Shown: positions 38,176 to 47,218 of the stretch, in pieces
Numbering within the stretch: position 1 is the first letter of the stretch
Layout: each line of letters opens with the position of its first letter
Origin: Terriglobales bacterium
GTDB taxonomy: Bacteria > Acidobacteriota > Terriglobia > Bryobacterales > Bryobacteraceae
Length of the DNA stretch: 64,000 nt
Assembly (NCBI GenBank): GCA_027485675.1
Contig: JAIXQP010000033.1
Location: 248,001-312,000 of the forward strand
Reading direction: 5' to 3'
The notes under the pieces: model-generated
What the model was told of the DNA's origin: nothing
What the model saw: only the letters and a program-made list of their open reading frames with translations
Database searches by the model: none
Translations under genes and position numbers: made by a program

Positions 38176-41100
38176 ATGGCTATTTTGCGACTTTCTCTCG
38201 CCCTCCTTCTCACCACCTCCTTCTTCACCGCCCCATCCCTCTACGCCCAGGACGCCCGCGGCACCATCGTCGGCAAAGTGCTCGACCCCTCCGGCGCCGC
38301 CGTGCCCGCCGCCACTGTCGTCATTACCAACCAGGCGATGGGCACCCGCATCTCCCCGGTCACCTCCGAAGCCGGCCTCTACCAGGCCTCCTTCTTAATC
38401 CCTGGTCTCTACCGCGTCACCGTTGAACAGCGCGGCTTCAAACGCTTCGTCCGCGAAGGCATTGAACTCCGCGTCAACGATCGCATCGAAGTCGAGGTCA
38501 ACCTCGAACTCGGCTCCGCCGACCAAAGCGTCACCATCACCGGCGAGACCCCCCTCCTCAACACCGAATCCGCCTCCCTCGGCACGGTCGTCGATGGCCG
38601 CCGCGTCACCGAACTCCCCATCCCCCACGGCAACCCCTACTTCCTCATCGGCCTCGCCGCCGGCGTCTCCTTCACCCGCGACCCCCGCCTCGACCGTCCC
38701 TTCGAGCCCACCCACATCGTCGGCTACGCCATGGACGGCACCCGCGCTAATCGCTCCGACGTCACCATCGATGGCGCCGTCTCCACCGCCACCGCCGGCG
38801 GCGGCGAAATCATCGCCTCCTACGTACCCCCCGCCGACATCGTCCAGGAGTTCAAGGTCCAAACCGCCACCTTCGACGCCAGCTTCGGCCAAACCGAAGG
38901 CGGCGTCACCAACATCTCCCTCAAGTCCGGAACCAACGCCTTCCACGGCACGGCCTACTACACCAACATGACCAAGGCCCTGTTCGCCAACGACTTCTTC
39001 GCCAACGCCAACCGCGTCGCCCTCCCCGACTTCTACTATCACCGCTGGGGCGCCTCCGCCGGCGGCCCCGTCATGATCCCCAAGCTCTACAACGGGAAGA
39101 ACCGGACGTTCTTCATGTGGGGCTACGAAGGCATCAAAGAAGCCCGCCCCCGCAATAACGGCAACCCCACCGTCCCCTCCCAGGAGATGAAGAACGGCGA
39201 CTTCTCCCGCCTCCTCGCCCTCAGCTCCAACTATCAGATCTACAACCCCTTCACCCGCCGCGCCGTCGCCGGCAACCGCTTCCAGCAGGATCCCTTTCCC
39301 GGCAATCGCGTCCCCGCCTCTCTGTTCAACCCCATCGCGAAAAAGTCCTCGACGACTACTATCCCGCCCCCCGCACCGCCGGAAACCCCGACGGCACCCA
39401 GAACTTCCTCCGCCCGGACCTGCTCGAAACCGCCGACTACTACACCCACTCCATGCGCGCCGACCACTCCTTCAACGAGCGCCACCGCTTCTTCGCCCGC
39501 GTCAGCTGGTACGACCGCATGAGCGACTACAACAACTACTTCGACGGCCCGATCACCGGCGAAGTCTTTCAGTTCATCTCCCGCGCCGGCGTCATCGACG
39601 ACGTCTACAACATCACCCCCACCACCATTCTGAATATCCGCTACGGCTATAACCGCTTTATCCGCGTCACCAACTCCAACCCCGGCAGCGTCGGCTTCGA
39701 CCTCACCAGCCTCGGCTTCCCCTCGGCCTACAACAACCTGATCGATGCCGAAACCCGCCGCTTCCCCCGCTTCGATATCGCCGGCTACCAGGGCACCGGA
39801 GTCGGTGGCGAATTCCGCCCCAACGACACCCACAACCTCAACGTCCAGCTCCAGAAATCGAGCGGCGGCCACTTCTGGAAGACCGGCATGGAGTTCCGCT
39901 CCTACCGCGAAAACACCAAGTTCTTCTCCAACAACCAAACCGGCCAGTTCAACTTCGACTCGACATGGACCCGCGGCCCCCTCGATAACGCCCCCAACGC
40001 CCCGGCCCAACTCGGCCAGTCCGTCGCCGCCTTCCTGCTCGGCCTCCCGTCGCCGTCCAGCTTCGTCGCCCGCGCCGCCAGCTACGCCGAACAGTCCCTC
40101 TCCTGGGGCTTCTTCTTCCACGACGATTGGAAGGTCAACTCCCGCCTAACGCTCAATCTCGGCCTGCGCTGGGAGTTTGAAAACGCCCTCACCGAGCGCT
40201 ACAACCGCTCCGTCCGCGGCTTCGACTTCGGCGCCGTCCAACCCTTCGAGGCCGCCGCCCGCCTCGCCTACAGCCGCAACCCCACCCCCGAAGTGCCCGT
40301 CTCGGAGTTCAATGTGCGCGGCGGCCTCACCTTCGCTGGCGTCAACGGCCAGCCGTCTACGCTCTACAACATCCCCAAGGTCAATCTCATGCCCCGCGTC
40401 GGGCTCTCCTTTAAGCTCGACAACCAGACCGTCCTCCGCGCCGGCTACGGTGTCTTCTACGGCTTCCTCGGCCAGCGCCGCGGCGACGTCATCCAGACCG
40501 GATTCTCCCGCAACACCAACTTCGTCCCCACCCTCGACAACGGCCTGACCTTCACGAGTACGCTCTCAAACCCCTTCCCCGGTGGCATCCTCGAACCCCT
40601 CGGCGCCGGCCAGGGCTCCCAAACCTTCGTTGGCAATGGCATCTCGTTCTTCAACGAGAATCCCATCATGCCGATGATGCAGCGCTGGCAGGCCGGCCTG
40701 CAGCGGGAGCTCTTCAAGAGCTTCGTGTTTGAAGCCACCTACGTCGGCAACCGGGGCACCCATATCGAAATCGGCCAGAATCTCAACGTCACGCCTCAGC
40801 GCTTCCTCAGCACCAGCCCCACTCGGGACAACCCCACCATCAACTATCTCAGCGCCAACCTGCCAAACCCCTTCGTTGGTCTGATGCCTCCCGGCGCCAG
40901 CGGCACGTTCACGGGCGCTAACCTTTCCCGCGAACGCCTCCTCCGCCCCTTCCCGCAGTTTGACGCCATCAACCAGTCCCGCTTCGACGGCTACTCCTGG
41001 TATCACTCCGCCCAGTTCACCCTCGAAAAGCGCTTCTCGAAGGGTTACACCGTCTCCGGCACCTACACCCTTTCGAAGTTCATGCAGGCGACCGAAACCT

Positions 41101-41687
41101 ACCAGGCCGACGACCTGCGTCCCACCGAGGTCATCTCCGATCTTGATCGGCCCCACCGCTTTGTCGTCAGCGGCATCTACGAACTGCCCTTCGGCCGTGG
41201 CCGCTACTTCGGCTCGAACGCCAACCGCGTCGTCTCCGGTCTCATTGGCGGCTGGCAGCTTTCCGGCGTCTACACCTTCCAAAGCGGTGCTCCCATCAAC
41301 TGGGGCAACATCATCTTCAACGGCGACATCAACAACATCAAGCTCCCCTCGGACCAGCAGTCTGTCCGCCGTTGGTTTAACACCGAAGCCGGCTTTGAGC
41401 GCAATGCGGCTCTCCAGTTGGCCAACAACATCCGGACCTTCCCGCTCCGCTTCGGCTTCATCCGCGCCGACCAGACCAATAACTACGACCTGTCGATCCT
41501 CAAGAACACGCAAATCCGCGAAGGGTTCAACGCCCAGTTCCGCTTCGAGGCCCTGAATGCGATGAACACGGTTCTCCTGCCGGCGCCGAACACCACCCCG
41601 AGCGTCGCCGCCTTCGGTCAAGCGATCTCGTCCAACCAGGCGAACTACCCCCGGCGTATTCAGTTGACCTTGAAGTTCATCTTTTAA
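38176..41687 (+). pseudogene. TonB-dependent receptor (Oar-like), one-base frameshift
   Basis: Outer-membrane receptor of about 1170 residues if the frame is restored. Signal peptide (1-24), then a carboxypeptidase-regulatory-like domain ([20 protein letters not shown]), plug ([27 protein letters not shown]-type segment) and a large barrel ending in LTLKFIF with the terminal aromatic residue. The first frame holds to KK at 39340-39345 and then runs into nonsense, stopping at 39522; the next frame continues [20 protein letters not shown] and on to 41687. A run of five A (39340-39344) where six would keep frame explains it. It may be a homopolymer sequencing error or a true lesion. Family members take up large substrates; the ligand is unknown. 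Confidence 0.9.
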
Positions 41688-41734
41688 CGATTGAACCCTT
41701 CCGGGCGCCTTGTTACCCTACAGGGAGCTTTCTC

Positions 41735-42421
41735 ATGTCTTCTTACTCGCTGGCAACGTTTAGCGCAGATGTCGTCAGGCCCGACAACGCCCTCGGCGTG
41801 CTGGAGGTCTGCCGGCAAATCGAACTGGACTCCGCCCTCGTCGGGTGGTCCGGGAGAATCGAACGGCTGATCGAAGCGGGCGAAGTCTACTGGGACTTGG
41901 CTTGCGCCCTCCGCCAGATCAGCGAAGGGTTGCAGCCGCGAAACTATTTGGAAATCGGTGTGCGGGTCGGCAAGTCGGCGTCGATGGTGGCCTCCGCCGC
42001 TCCCGACGTCGGCTTCGCTGGCTTCGACCTTTGGGTTTCCCCCTACGCCGGCCTCGATAATCCCGGGCCGGACCACGTCCGCCGCCAGTGAGCTCGCGTC
42101 GGCCACCGGGGCGCGGTCAGCTTCTTTGACGGCGACAGCCGATCCACCGTCCCGCAGTTCCTCGAAGCGAATCCCGGACTGCAGTTCGACTTAGTCAACG
42201 TCGATGGCGACCACAGCGACGAAGGCGCATGGATCGACCTCGTCAATGTAGCCCCCGTCATCGCTCCCGGCGGCTATCTGGTCTTCGATGACCTGACTCA
42301 TCCCGCCCATACCCTTCTCCCCATCTGGCGGCGCTTCCAGGAGACTTACGCCGCCGAATTCGACTTCGTGGAAAACCTGAAGGACAACACCGGCACCGGG
42401 GTCGCCCGCCGCAGAGACTAA
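41735..42421 (+). pseudogene. class I SAM-dependent methyltransferase with in-frame TGA
   Basis: The N-terminal part (118 codons) includes motif I LEIGVRVGKSASMVASAA and GFAGFDLWVSPY. A TGA at 42089-42091 interrupts it, and the same frame continues for 109 codons with VSFFDGDSRSTVPQF, LVNVDGDHSDEGAWIDL and GGYLVFDDLTHPAH, the rest of a Methyltransf_24-like fold. No base needs adding or removing, so this is a nonsense change, a base-call error, or (least likely) a recoded codon. The ATG at 41735 has AGGGAG upstream. The acceptor is unknown. Confidence 0.82.
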
Positions 42422-42428
42422 CGCTGGC

Positions 42429-42968
42429 TCAGCGGCTGCCCGTCAGCTTGAACTGCAGCGTCATCTCGTCCTTTGTTCCCACGGCCCCCAGTGCGGCCTT
42501 GGCCGGCTTGATCCCGAAGTCCGTCATCTTGAACACGGCCGACCCTTCATACTTGCCCTCGCCCGCCTGCTTCACCGATACCTTCACCGGCTTGCTGATC
42601 CCCCGGATCGTCAACGTCCCCGTCACCGTCCCGTCCGCCACCGCCGTCGAAACAAAGGTCACCGTCGGATACTTCGCCACGTCCAACGTCTCCTTGCCGA
42701 GTGCGTGCTCGAGCACCTTTTTCTGATCCTTCTCGCTCAGCCACGTGTCAAAGCACTGCATCGCCTTCACGTCAAACTGCAGCTCCACCTTGGCCGGATC
42801 CGTGCTGAACGACCCCGTCAACTGCGGGAACCGGAACCAGTGCTTCTTCCCGGACATTACGCCGGTCTTCTCGACGTACAGGTCCACCGTATTCGCCGTC
42901 GCCGGAGCCACTTTCCACTCCGCCGCAAACCCTACACTCGCCAACCACAGCAATCCCAATAAGCGCAT
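42429..42968 (-). CDS. YceI family periplasmic lipid-binding protein
   Basis: Protein of 179 residues with a signal peptide (1-16, MRLLGLLWLASVGFAA). The lipocalin-like YceI fold is shown by WKVAPATANTVDLYVEKTG at the start, FDVKAMQCFD, LDVAKYPTVTFVST and GTLTIRGISKPV. Members bind polyisoprenoid or amide lipids in the periplasm; the role here is unknown. It converges on the interrupted methyltransferase and diverges from the endonuclease IV gene with 28 bases between starts. Confidence 0.9.
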   Translation of the reverse strand: MRLLGLLWLASVGFAAEWKVAPATANTVDLYVEKTGVMSGKKHWFRFPQLTGSFSTDPAKVELQFDVKAMQCFDTWLSEKDQKKVLEHALGKETLDVAKYPTVTFVSTAVADGTVTGTLTIRGISKPVKVSVKQAGEGKYEGSAVFKMTDFGIKPAKAALGAVGTKDEMTLQFKLTGSR

Positions 42969-42996
42969 AACTCATCCTATCCAGTATCCTGAAGGC

Positions 42997-43866
42997 TTGC
43001 GTATCGGCATCCATACCTCCTCGTCCGGCTCCCTCGAAAAGGCCGGCCTCAAAGCTCACGAACTCGGCGCCAACTGCTTCCAGATCTTCTCCGGCAGCCC
43101 CCGCACCTGGGCCGCCCCGCCCCCCGATCCGGCCGCCGTCCTCCGCATGAAGGACGTCCGCGCCCGCCTCGATCTCTCGCCCCTCGTCATCCACGCCAAC
43201 TACCTCATCAACCTCTGCTCCATCGACCCCGCCAACCGCCCCAAGTCCGTCACCGCCTTCCGCGGCGAGGTCGAACGCGCCCTCACCATCGGCGCGGAAT
43301 ACCTGGTCGTCCACCCCGGTTCTTCGAAAGACCAAACCCCCGATTCCGCCATCCACGCCTTCAGCCAGTCCCTTGCCGAAGCCTGCCAGGGCCTTGCGAG
43401 CGGCCACCTCACCATCCTCCTTGAAAACACCGCCGGCCAGGGCAACGTCCTCGGCTCCCGCCTCGCCGAACTCAGCGCCATGCGGGACCTCGCCCTCCCT
43501 CACGTCCACCTCCCCATCGGCTACTGCCTCGATACCTGCCACTCCTACGCCGCCGGTTACGACATCGCCAACGAGGACGGCCTGAAAGCTTTTATCAAGG
43601 AAGCCGAGTCCACCCTCGGCCTGGAAAACGTCCCCGTGATCCACACCAACGACAGCAAAGGCGCCCTCGGCTCCAAGCTCGACCGCCATGCCAACATCGG
43701 CGAAGGCTATATTGGAATGGAAGGGTTTCGGCGCATCCTGAATCACCCGAAACTGCGCGAAAAGGCGTTCGTCCTCGAAACCCCCATCGACAACGAAGGG
43801 GACGACAAGAAGAACGTCGACGCCCTCTGGAGCCTCTCTACCAAGCATGCCCGAAAGAACGTATAG
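42997..43866 (+). CDS. nfo: endonuclease IV (deoxyribonuclease IV, AP endonuclease)
   Basis: TIM-barrel AP endonuclease of 289 residues from a TTG at 42997, giving the usual N-terminus MRIGIHTSSSGSLEKA. Zinc-site motifs: VIHANYLINL, VVHPGSS, ILLENTAGQGN, GYCLDTCHSYAAGYD, VIHTNDSKGALGSKLDRHAN and VLETP. It cuts DNA 5' to abasic sites in base excision repair. The frame stays open upstream but that part is antisense to yceI and lacks conservation. It overlaps leuS by 20 bases. Confidence 0.92.
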   Translation: MRIGIHTSSSGSLEKAGLKAHELGANCFQIFSGSPRTWAAPPPDPAAVLRMKDVRARLDLSPLVIHANYLINLCSIDPANRPKSVTAFRGEVERALTIGAEYLVVHPGSSKDQTPDSAIHAFSQSLAEACQGLASGHLTILLENTAGQGNVLGSRLAELSAMRDLALPHVHLPIGYCLDTCHSYAAGYDIANEDGLKAFIKEAESTLGLENVPVIHTNDSKGALGSKLDRHANIGEGYIGMEGFRRILNHPKLREKAFVLETPIDNEGDDKKNVDALWSLSTKHARKNV

Positions 43867-46270
43867 CCACTCCGAAGTGGAAGCCAAATGGTCCGAACGC
43901 TGGGCCGCGGACCCCACCATCTTCGCCGCCGAACAGAACAGCTCGAAGCCGAAATACTACGTGCTCGAGATGCTTCCGTACCCCAGCGGCACCCTCCACA
44001 TCGGGCACATCCGCAACTACACCATCGGCGACGCCCTCGCCCGCTTCAAGTGGATGCGCGGCTTCAACGTTCTCCATCCCATGGGCTGGGACGCCTTCGG
44101 CCTGCCCGCCGAAAACGCGGCCATCAAAAACAACCGCCACCCCCACGAGTGGACCAACTTCAACATCGCCGAAATGAAGCGCCAGCACCGGCGCATGGGC
44201 TTCAGCTACGATTGGTCGCGCGAAGTCTCCACCTGCGAACCCGAATACTACAAGTGGAACCAGTGGTTCTTCACCCGCATGTGGGAAAAGGGCCTCGTCT
44301 ATCGCAAGGAAGCCCTGCTCAATTGGTGCTCGGAATGCGCCACCGTCCTCGCCAACGAACAGGTGGTCAACGGCTGCTGCTGGCGCCATGAAACCACGCC
44401 CGTCCAGCAGAAAGAGCTCACCCAGTGGTTCGTCAAAATCACGGCCTACGCCGACGAACTGCTGAACGAAATCGGCGGCCTCGAAGGCGGCTGGCCGGAC
44501 CGCGTCCTCGCCATGCAGCGCAACTGGATCGGCCGCAGCGAAGGCGCCGAGGTTGACTTCACTCTCCAAGGCTCAGACGAAAAGATCCGCGTCTTCACGA
44601 CGCGCGTCGATACCATTTTCGGCGCCACCTGCCTCATCCTCTCCCGCACCCACCCCATCGTCAAAGCCCGCCCCGAACTCGCCGGCAAAGACGAGATCTT
44701 CCCCGAAGAGCAGGGCTACGGCGAAGTCGAAAAGATCGGCTACGACACGGGCCTCTCCGCCATCAACCCCTTCAGCGGCGAAAAGGTCCCGGTCTGGGTC
44801 GGCAACTTCGTCCTCTCCGGCTACGGCACCGGCGCCATTATGGCCGTCCCGGCCCACGACGAACGCGACTTCGAGTTCTGCTCGAAGTATGGCCTGCCCA
44901 TCGTCCCGGTCGTCACTACGGCGCCCAACGAAGAGCCCGAACTGCCCTTCACCGAATATGGCATCTCGCAGAACTCGGGCCAGTGGTCCGGGCTGCCCAC
45001 CGCCGAAGCGCGCCGGCAGATGGCCGCCTTCGCCAAGGAAAAGGGCTTCGGCGAAACCGCCATCACCTTCCGCATCAAGGATTGGGGCATCTCCCGCCAG
45101 CGCTACTGGGGCACCCCGATTCCGATGATCCACTGCCTCGCCTGCGGCGTCGTGCCCGTCCCGGATAAAGACCTCCCGGTCATTCTTCCGAAGGACGCTC
45201 AGCTCACCGGCAAAGGCGAAAGCCCCCTGGCCCGCACCCCCGAGTTCGTCAACGTCGATTGCCCGAAGTGTGGCGCCCCCGCCCGGCGCGAAACCGACAC
45301 GATGGACACCTTCGTCGACTCCTCCTGGTACTTCTACCGCTACTGCGACAACAAGAACGACCAGGTGCCCTTTGACTCCGAAGCCATCAAATACTGGTTC
45401 CCCATCGACCAGTACATCGGCGGCGTCGAACACGCCATCCTCCATCTCATCTACTCCCGCTTCTGGACGAAGATGATGCGCGACCTCGGCCTCATCACCA
45501 ACGATGAGCCAGCCGCCCGCCTCTTCACCCAGGGCATGGTCATCAAAGACGGCGCGAAGATGTCCAAGAACAAGGGCAACGTCATCAGCGCCGACACCAT
45601 GATGGACGAGTTCGGCGCCGACACCGGCCGCCTCTTTGAACTCTTCGCCGCCCCGCCCGAACGCGACCTCGATTGGACCGACGCCGGCGCCGAAGGCGCC
45701 TACCGGTTCCTCAGCCGCGTCTTCCGCTTCGTCACCCGCAACGTCGACCGCCTCAACGAAACCGGCGAGCCCGGCGACGCCGACCGCAAGGTCCTCCGCA
45801 AGCTCCACCAGACCATCAAGAAAATCACCGAGGACTTCGAGAGCCGGTGGCATTTCAATACGTCCATCGCCGCCTTCATGGAACTCGTCAACGAGCTCTA
45901 CACCCACGAAGCGGCCCTCGCCCCGTCCACGCGCCGCGAGGTCCTCGAAAAGGTCGTCCTTCTGCTCGCTCCCTTTGCCCCCTTCATCTGCGAAGAGATG
46001 TGGGAAGAGATGGGCCGCACCGGCCCGGTCTTCAAACAGCCCTGGCCCGTCTATGACGAAGCGCTAGCCCAGGAAGAAGGCGCCGATGTCGTCCTCTCCG
46101 TCAACGGCAAGGTCCGCAGCCGCCTGCTCGCCCCCTTCGGCACCGCCAAGGAGGAGCTCGAACGCCTCGCTCTCGCCGATGAGAAGGTGCAGTTCTTCAT
46201 CGCCGGCAAGCCCATCGCTAAGATCATCGTCGTTCCCGACAAACTCGTGAACGTCGTCGTGAAAGGCTAG
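43847..46270 (+). CDS. leuS: leucine--tRNA ligase
   Basis: Class I synthetase of 807 residues. HIGH motif is HIGHIRNYTIGD (51-62), a CP1 editing domain with RTHPIVKA and GTGAIMAVPAHDERD follows, and the KMSKS loop is KMSKNKGNVIS near 571. A zinc-type CxxC...CxxC segment (CLACGVVP, CPKCGAP) lies before the C-terminal anticodon-binding part. It charges tRNA-Leu and edits mischarged products. The start overlaps nfo by 20 bases; the 3' end overlaps a convergent small membrane gene by four bases. Confidence 0.97.
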   Translation: MPERTYSHSEVEAKWSERWAADPTIFAAEQNSSKPKYYVLEMLPYPSGTLHIGHIRNYTIGDALARFKWMRGFNVLHPMGWDAFGLPAENAAIKNNRHPHEWTNFNIAEMKRQHRRMGFSYDWSREVSTCEPEYYKWNQWFFTRMWEKGLVYRKEALLNWCSECATVLANEQVVNGCCWRHETTPVQQKELTQWFVKITAYADELLNEIGGLEGGWPDRVLAMQRNWIGRSEGAEVDFTLQGSDEKIRVFTTRVDTIFGATCLILSRTHPIVKARPELAGKDEIFPEEQGYGEVEKIGYDTGLSAINPFSGEKVPVWVGNFVLSGYGTGAIMAVPAHDERDFEFCSKYGLPIVPVVTTAPNEEPELPFTEYGISQNSGQWSGLPTAEARRQMAAFAKEKGFGETAITFRIKDWGISRQRYWGTPIPMIHCLACGVVPVPDKDLPVILPKDAQLTGKGESPLARTPEFVNVDCPKCGAPARRETDTMDTFVDSSWYFYRYCDNKNDQVPFDSEAIKYWFPIDQYIGGVEHAILHLIYSRFWTKMMRDLGLITNDEPAARLFTQGMVIKDGAKMSKNKGNVISADTMMDEFGADTGRLFELFAAPPERDLDWTDAGAEGAYRFLSRVFRFVTRNVDRLNETGEPGDADRKVLRKLHQTIKKITEDFESRWHFNTSIAAFMELVNELYTHEAALAPSTRREVLEKVVLLLAPFAPFICEEMWEEMGRTGPVFKQPWPVYDEALAQEEGADVVLSVNGKVRSRLLAPFGTAKEELERLALADEKVQFFIAGKPIAKIIVVPDKLVNVVVKG

Positions 46271-46482
46271 GCTTTCTTCGCTCGCTTGCGCACTACAAAC
46301 CACCAGCTCATGGCCCCCGCAATCGCGGTGGTCATGAGCACCTTCGCCCAATCGATCTCGCCGAAGATCAGACGGTTGACGATAATCGTGCCCAGGCAAA
46401 CGCCGAACGCGATTCCGAAAATTCCTTTGGCCGGATGACTCTCCATGGCCTCAGCATAGGCCGGAATCAATTTCAGTACCAT
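46267..46482 (-). CDS. small two-helix membrane protein, unknown
   Basis: Protein of up to 71 residues with two hydrophobic helices (GIFGIAFGVCLGTIIVNRLIF and VLMTTAIAGAMSWWFVV) and a basic tail RKRAKKA. An internal ATG at 46446 (MESHPAKG) removes the 32-base overlap with gluQ and may be the true start. It overlaps the end of leuS by four bases on the opposite strand. No family recognised. Confidence 0.55.
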   Translation of the reverse strand: MVLKLIPAYAEAMESHPAKGIFGIAFGVCLGTIIVNRLIFGEIDWAKVLMTTAIAGAMSWWFVVRKRAKKA

Positions 46483-47218
46483 GCGGCAAACGCCTGAGGT
46501 CCCAAGCGGAAAAGGCCCAACGCCATAGCTCGTCCAGCGGCAACTCCGGCGGCTCCTGACCCAGAAACTCGAGCGCCCGGCGCAGTACCGGCGCCGGATC
46601 GTCGAGCGGCAGCGGCGGCGCCAGCGTCTGTTTGCTCAGCTTGTCTCCGTGGGCATCCCGTACCAGCGGAATATGGACGTACCGCGGCACGGGCAACCCC
46701 AGCGCCCGAAAGAGATACACCTGCCCCGGCGTCGAATCCAGCAGATCGGCCCCCCGCACTACGTCCGTGATCCCCTGATCAGCGTCGTCCACCACGACCG
46801 CCAGTTGATACGCATACAGGCCGTCCGCCCGCCGCAGCACAAAGTCGCCGCCCCGGATCTTCAAGCTGCGCGCCAACCGCCCCGGCGGCAAACCCTGCGC
46901 GCAGTGGCAAACCTCCCGCCGCGAGCACGCGCACGGATACACCAGATCGCCCAGCGCCCGGATCGCGGCCGCGTAAGCCTCGTCCCGCGTCGACTGGTAC
47001 AGCACCGGCTCGTCCATCTCGAAGCCATACCCCGCCAGCGCCCGCAGAATCTCCTCCGCCGCGCCCGGCTGGCAGCGCGGCCCGTCCAGGTCCTCCATCC
47101 GCACGATCCACCGCCCCCCGCGCGAACGTGCCTCCAGGTAACTCGCCACCGCCGTCACCAGCGACCCGAAATGCAGCGGCCCCGTCGGCGACGGAGCGAA
47201 ACGGCCCTTGTAACTCAC
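46451..47218 (-). CDS. gluQ: glutamyl-Q tRNA(Asp) synthetase
   Basis: Truncated GluRS-like enzyme of 255 residues, catalytic domain only. The N-terminus FAPSPTGPLHFGSL is the HIGH-type motif, the zinc site is YPCACSRREVCHC, and the KMSKS equivalent is DKLSKQ. The absence of an anticodon-binding domain and the zinc cluster identify the GluQ type (YadB), which attaches glutamate to queuosine at position 34 of tRNA-Asp. It overlaps the upstream hydrolase gene by four bases. Confidence 0.92.
   Translation of the reverse strand: MSYKGRFAPSPTGPLHFGSLVTAVASYLEARSRGGRWIVRMEDLDGPRCQPGAAEEILRALAGYGFEMDEPVLYQSTRDEAYAAAIRALGDLVYPCACSRREVCHCAQGLPPGRLARSLKIRGGDFVLRRADGLYAYQLAVVVDDADQGITDVVRGADLLDSTPGQVYLFRALGLPVPRYVHIPLVRDAHGDKLSKQTLAPPLPLDDPAPVLRRALEFLGQEPPELPLDELWRWAFSAWDLRRLPHGTEIDSGLC

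Noticed and set aside
42089-42091. Selenocysteine at the in-frame TGA
   Set aside because: No Sec-containing homologue of this methyltransferase type is known to me, the G+C-rich bases after TGA give no convincing SECIS element, and neighbouring genes also carry single-base lesions.
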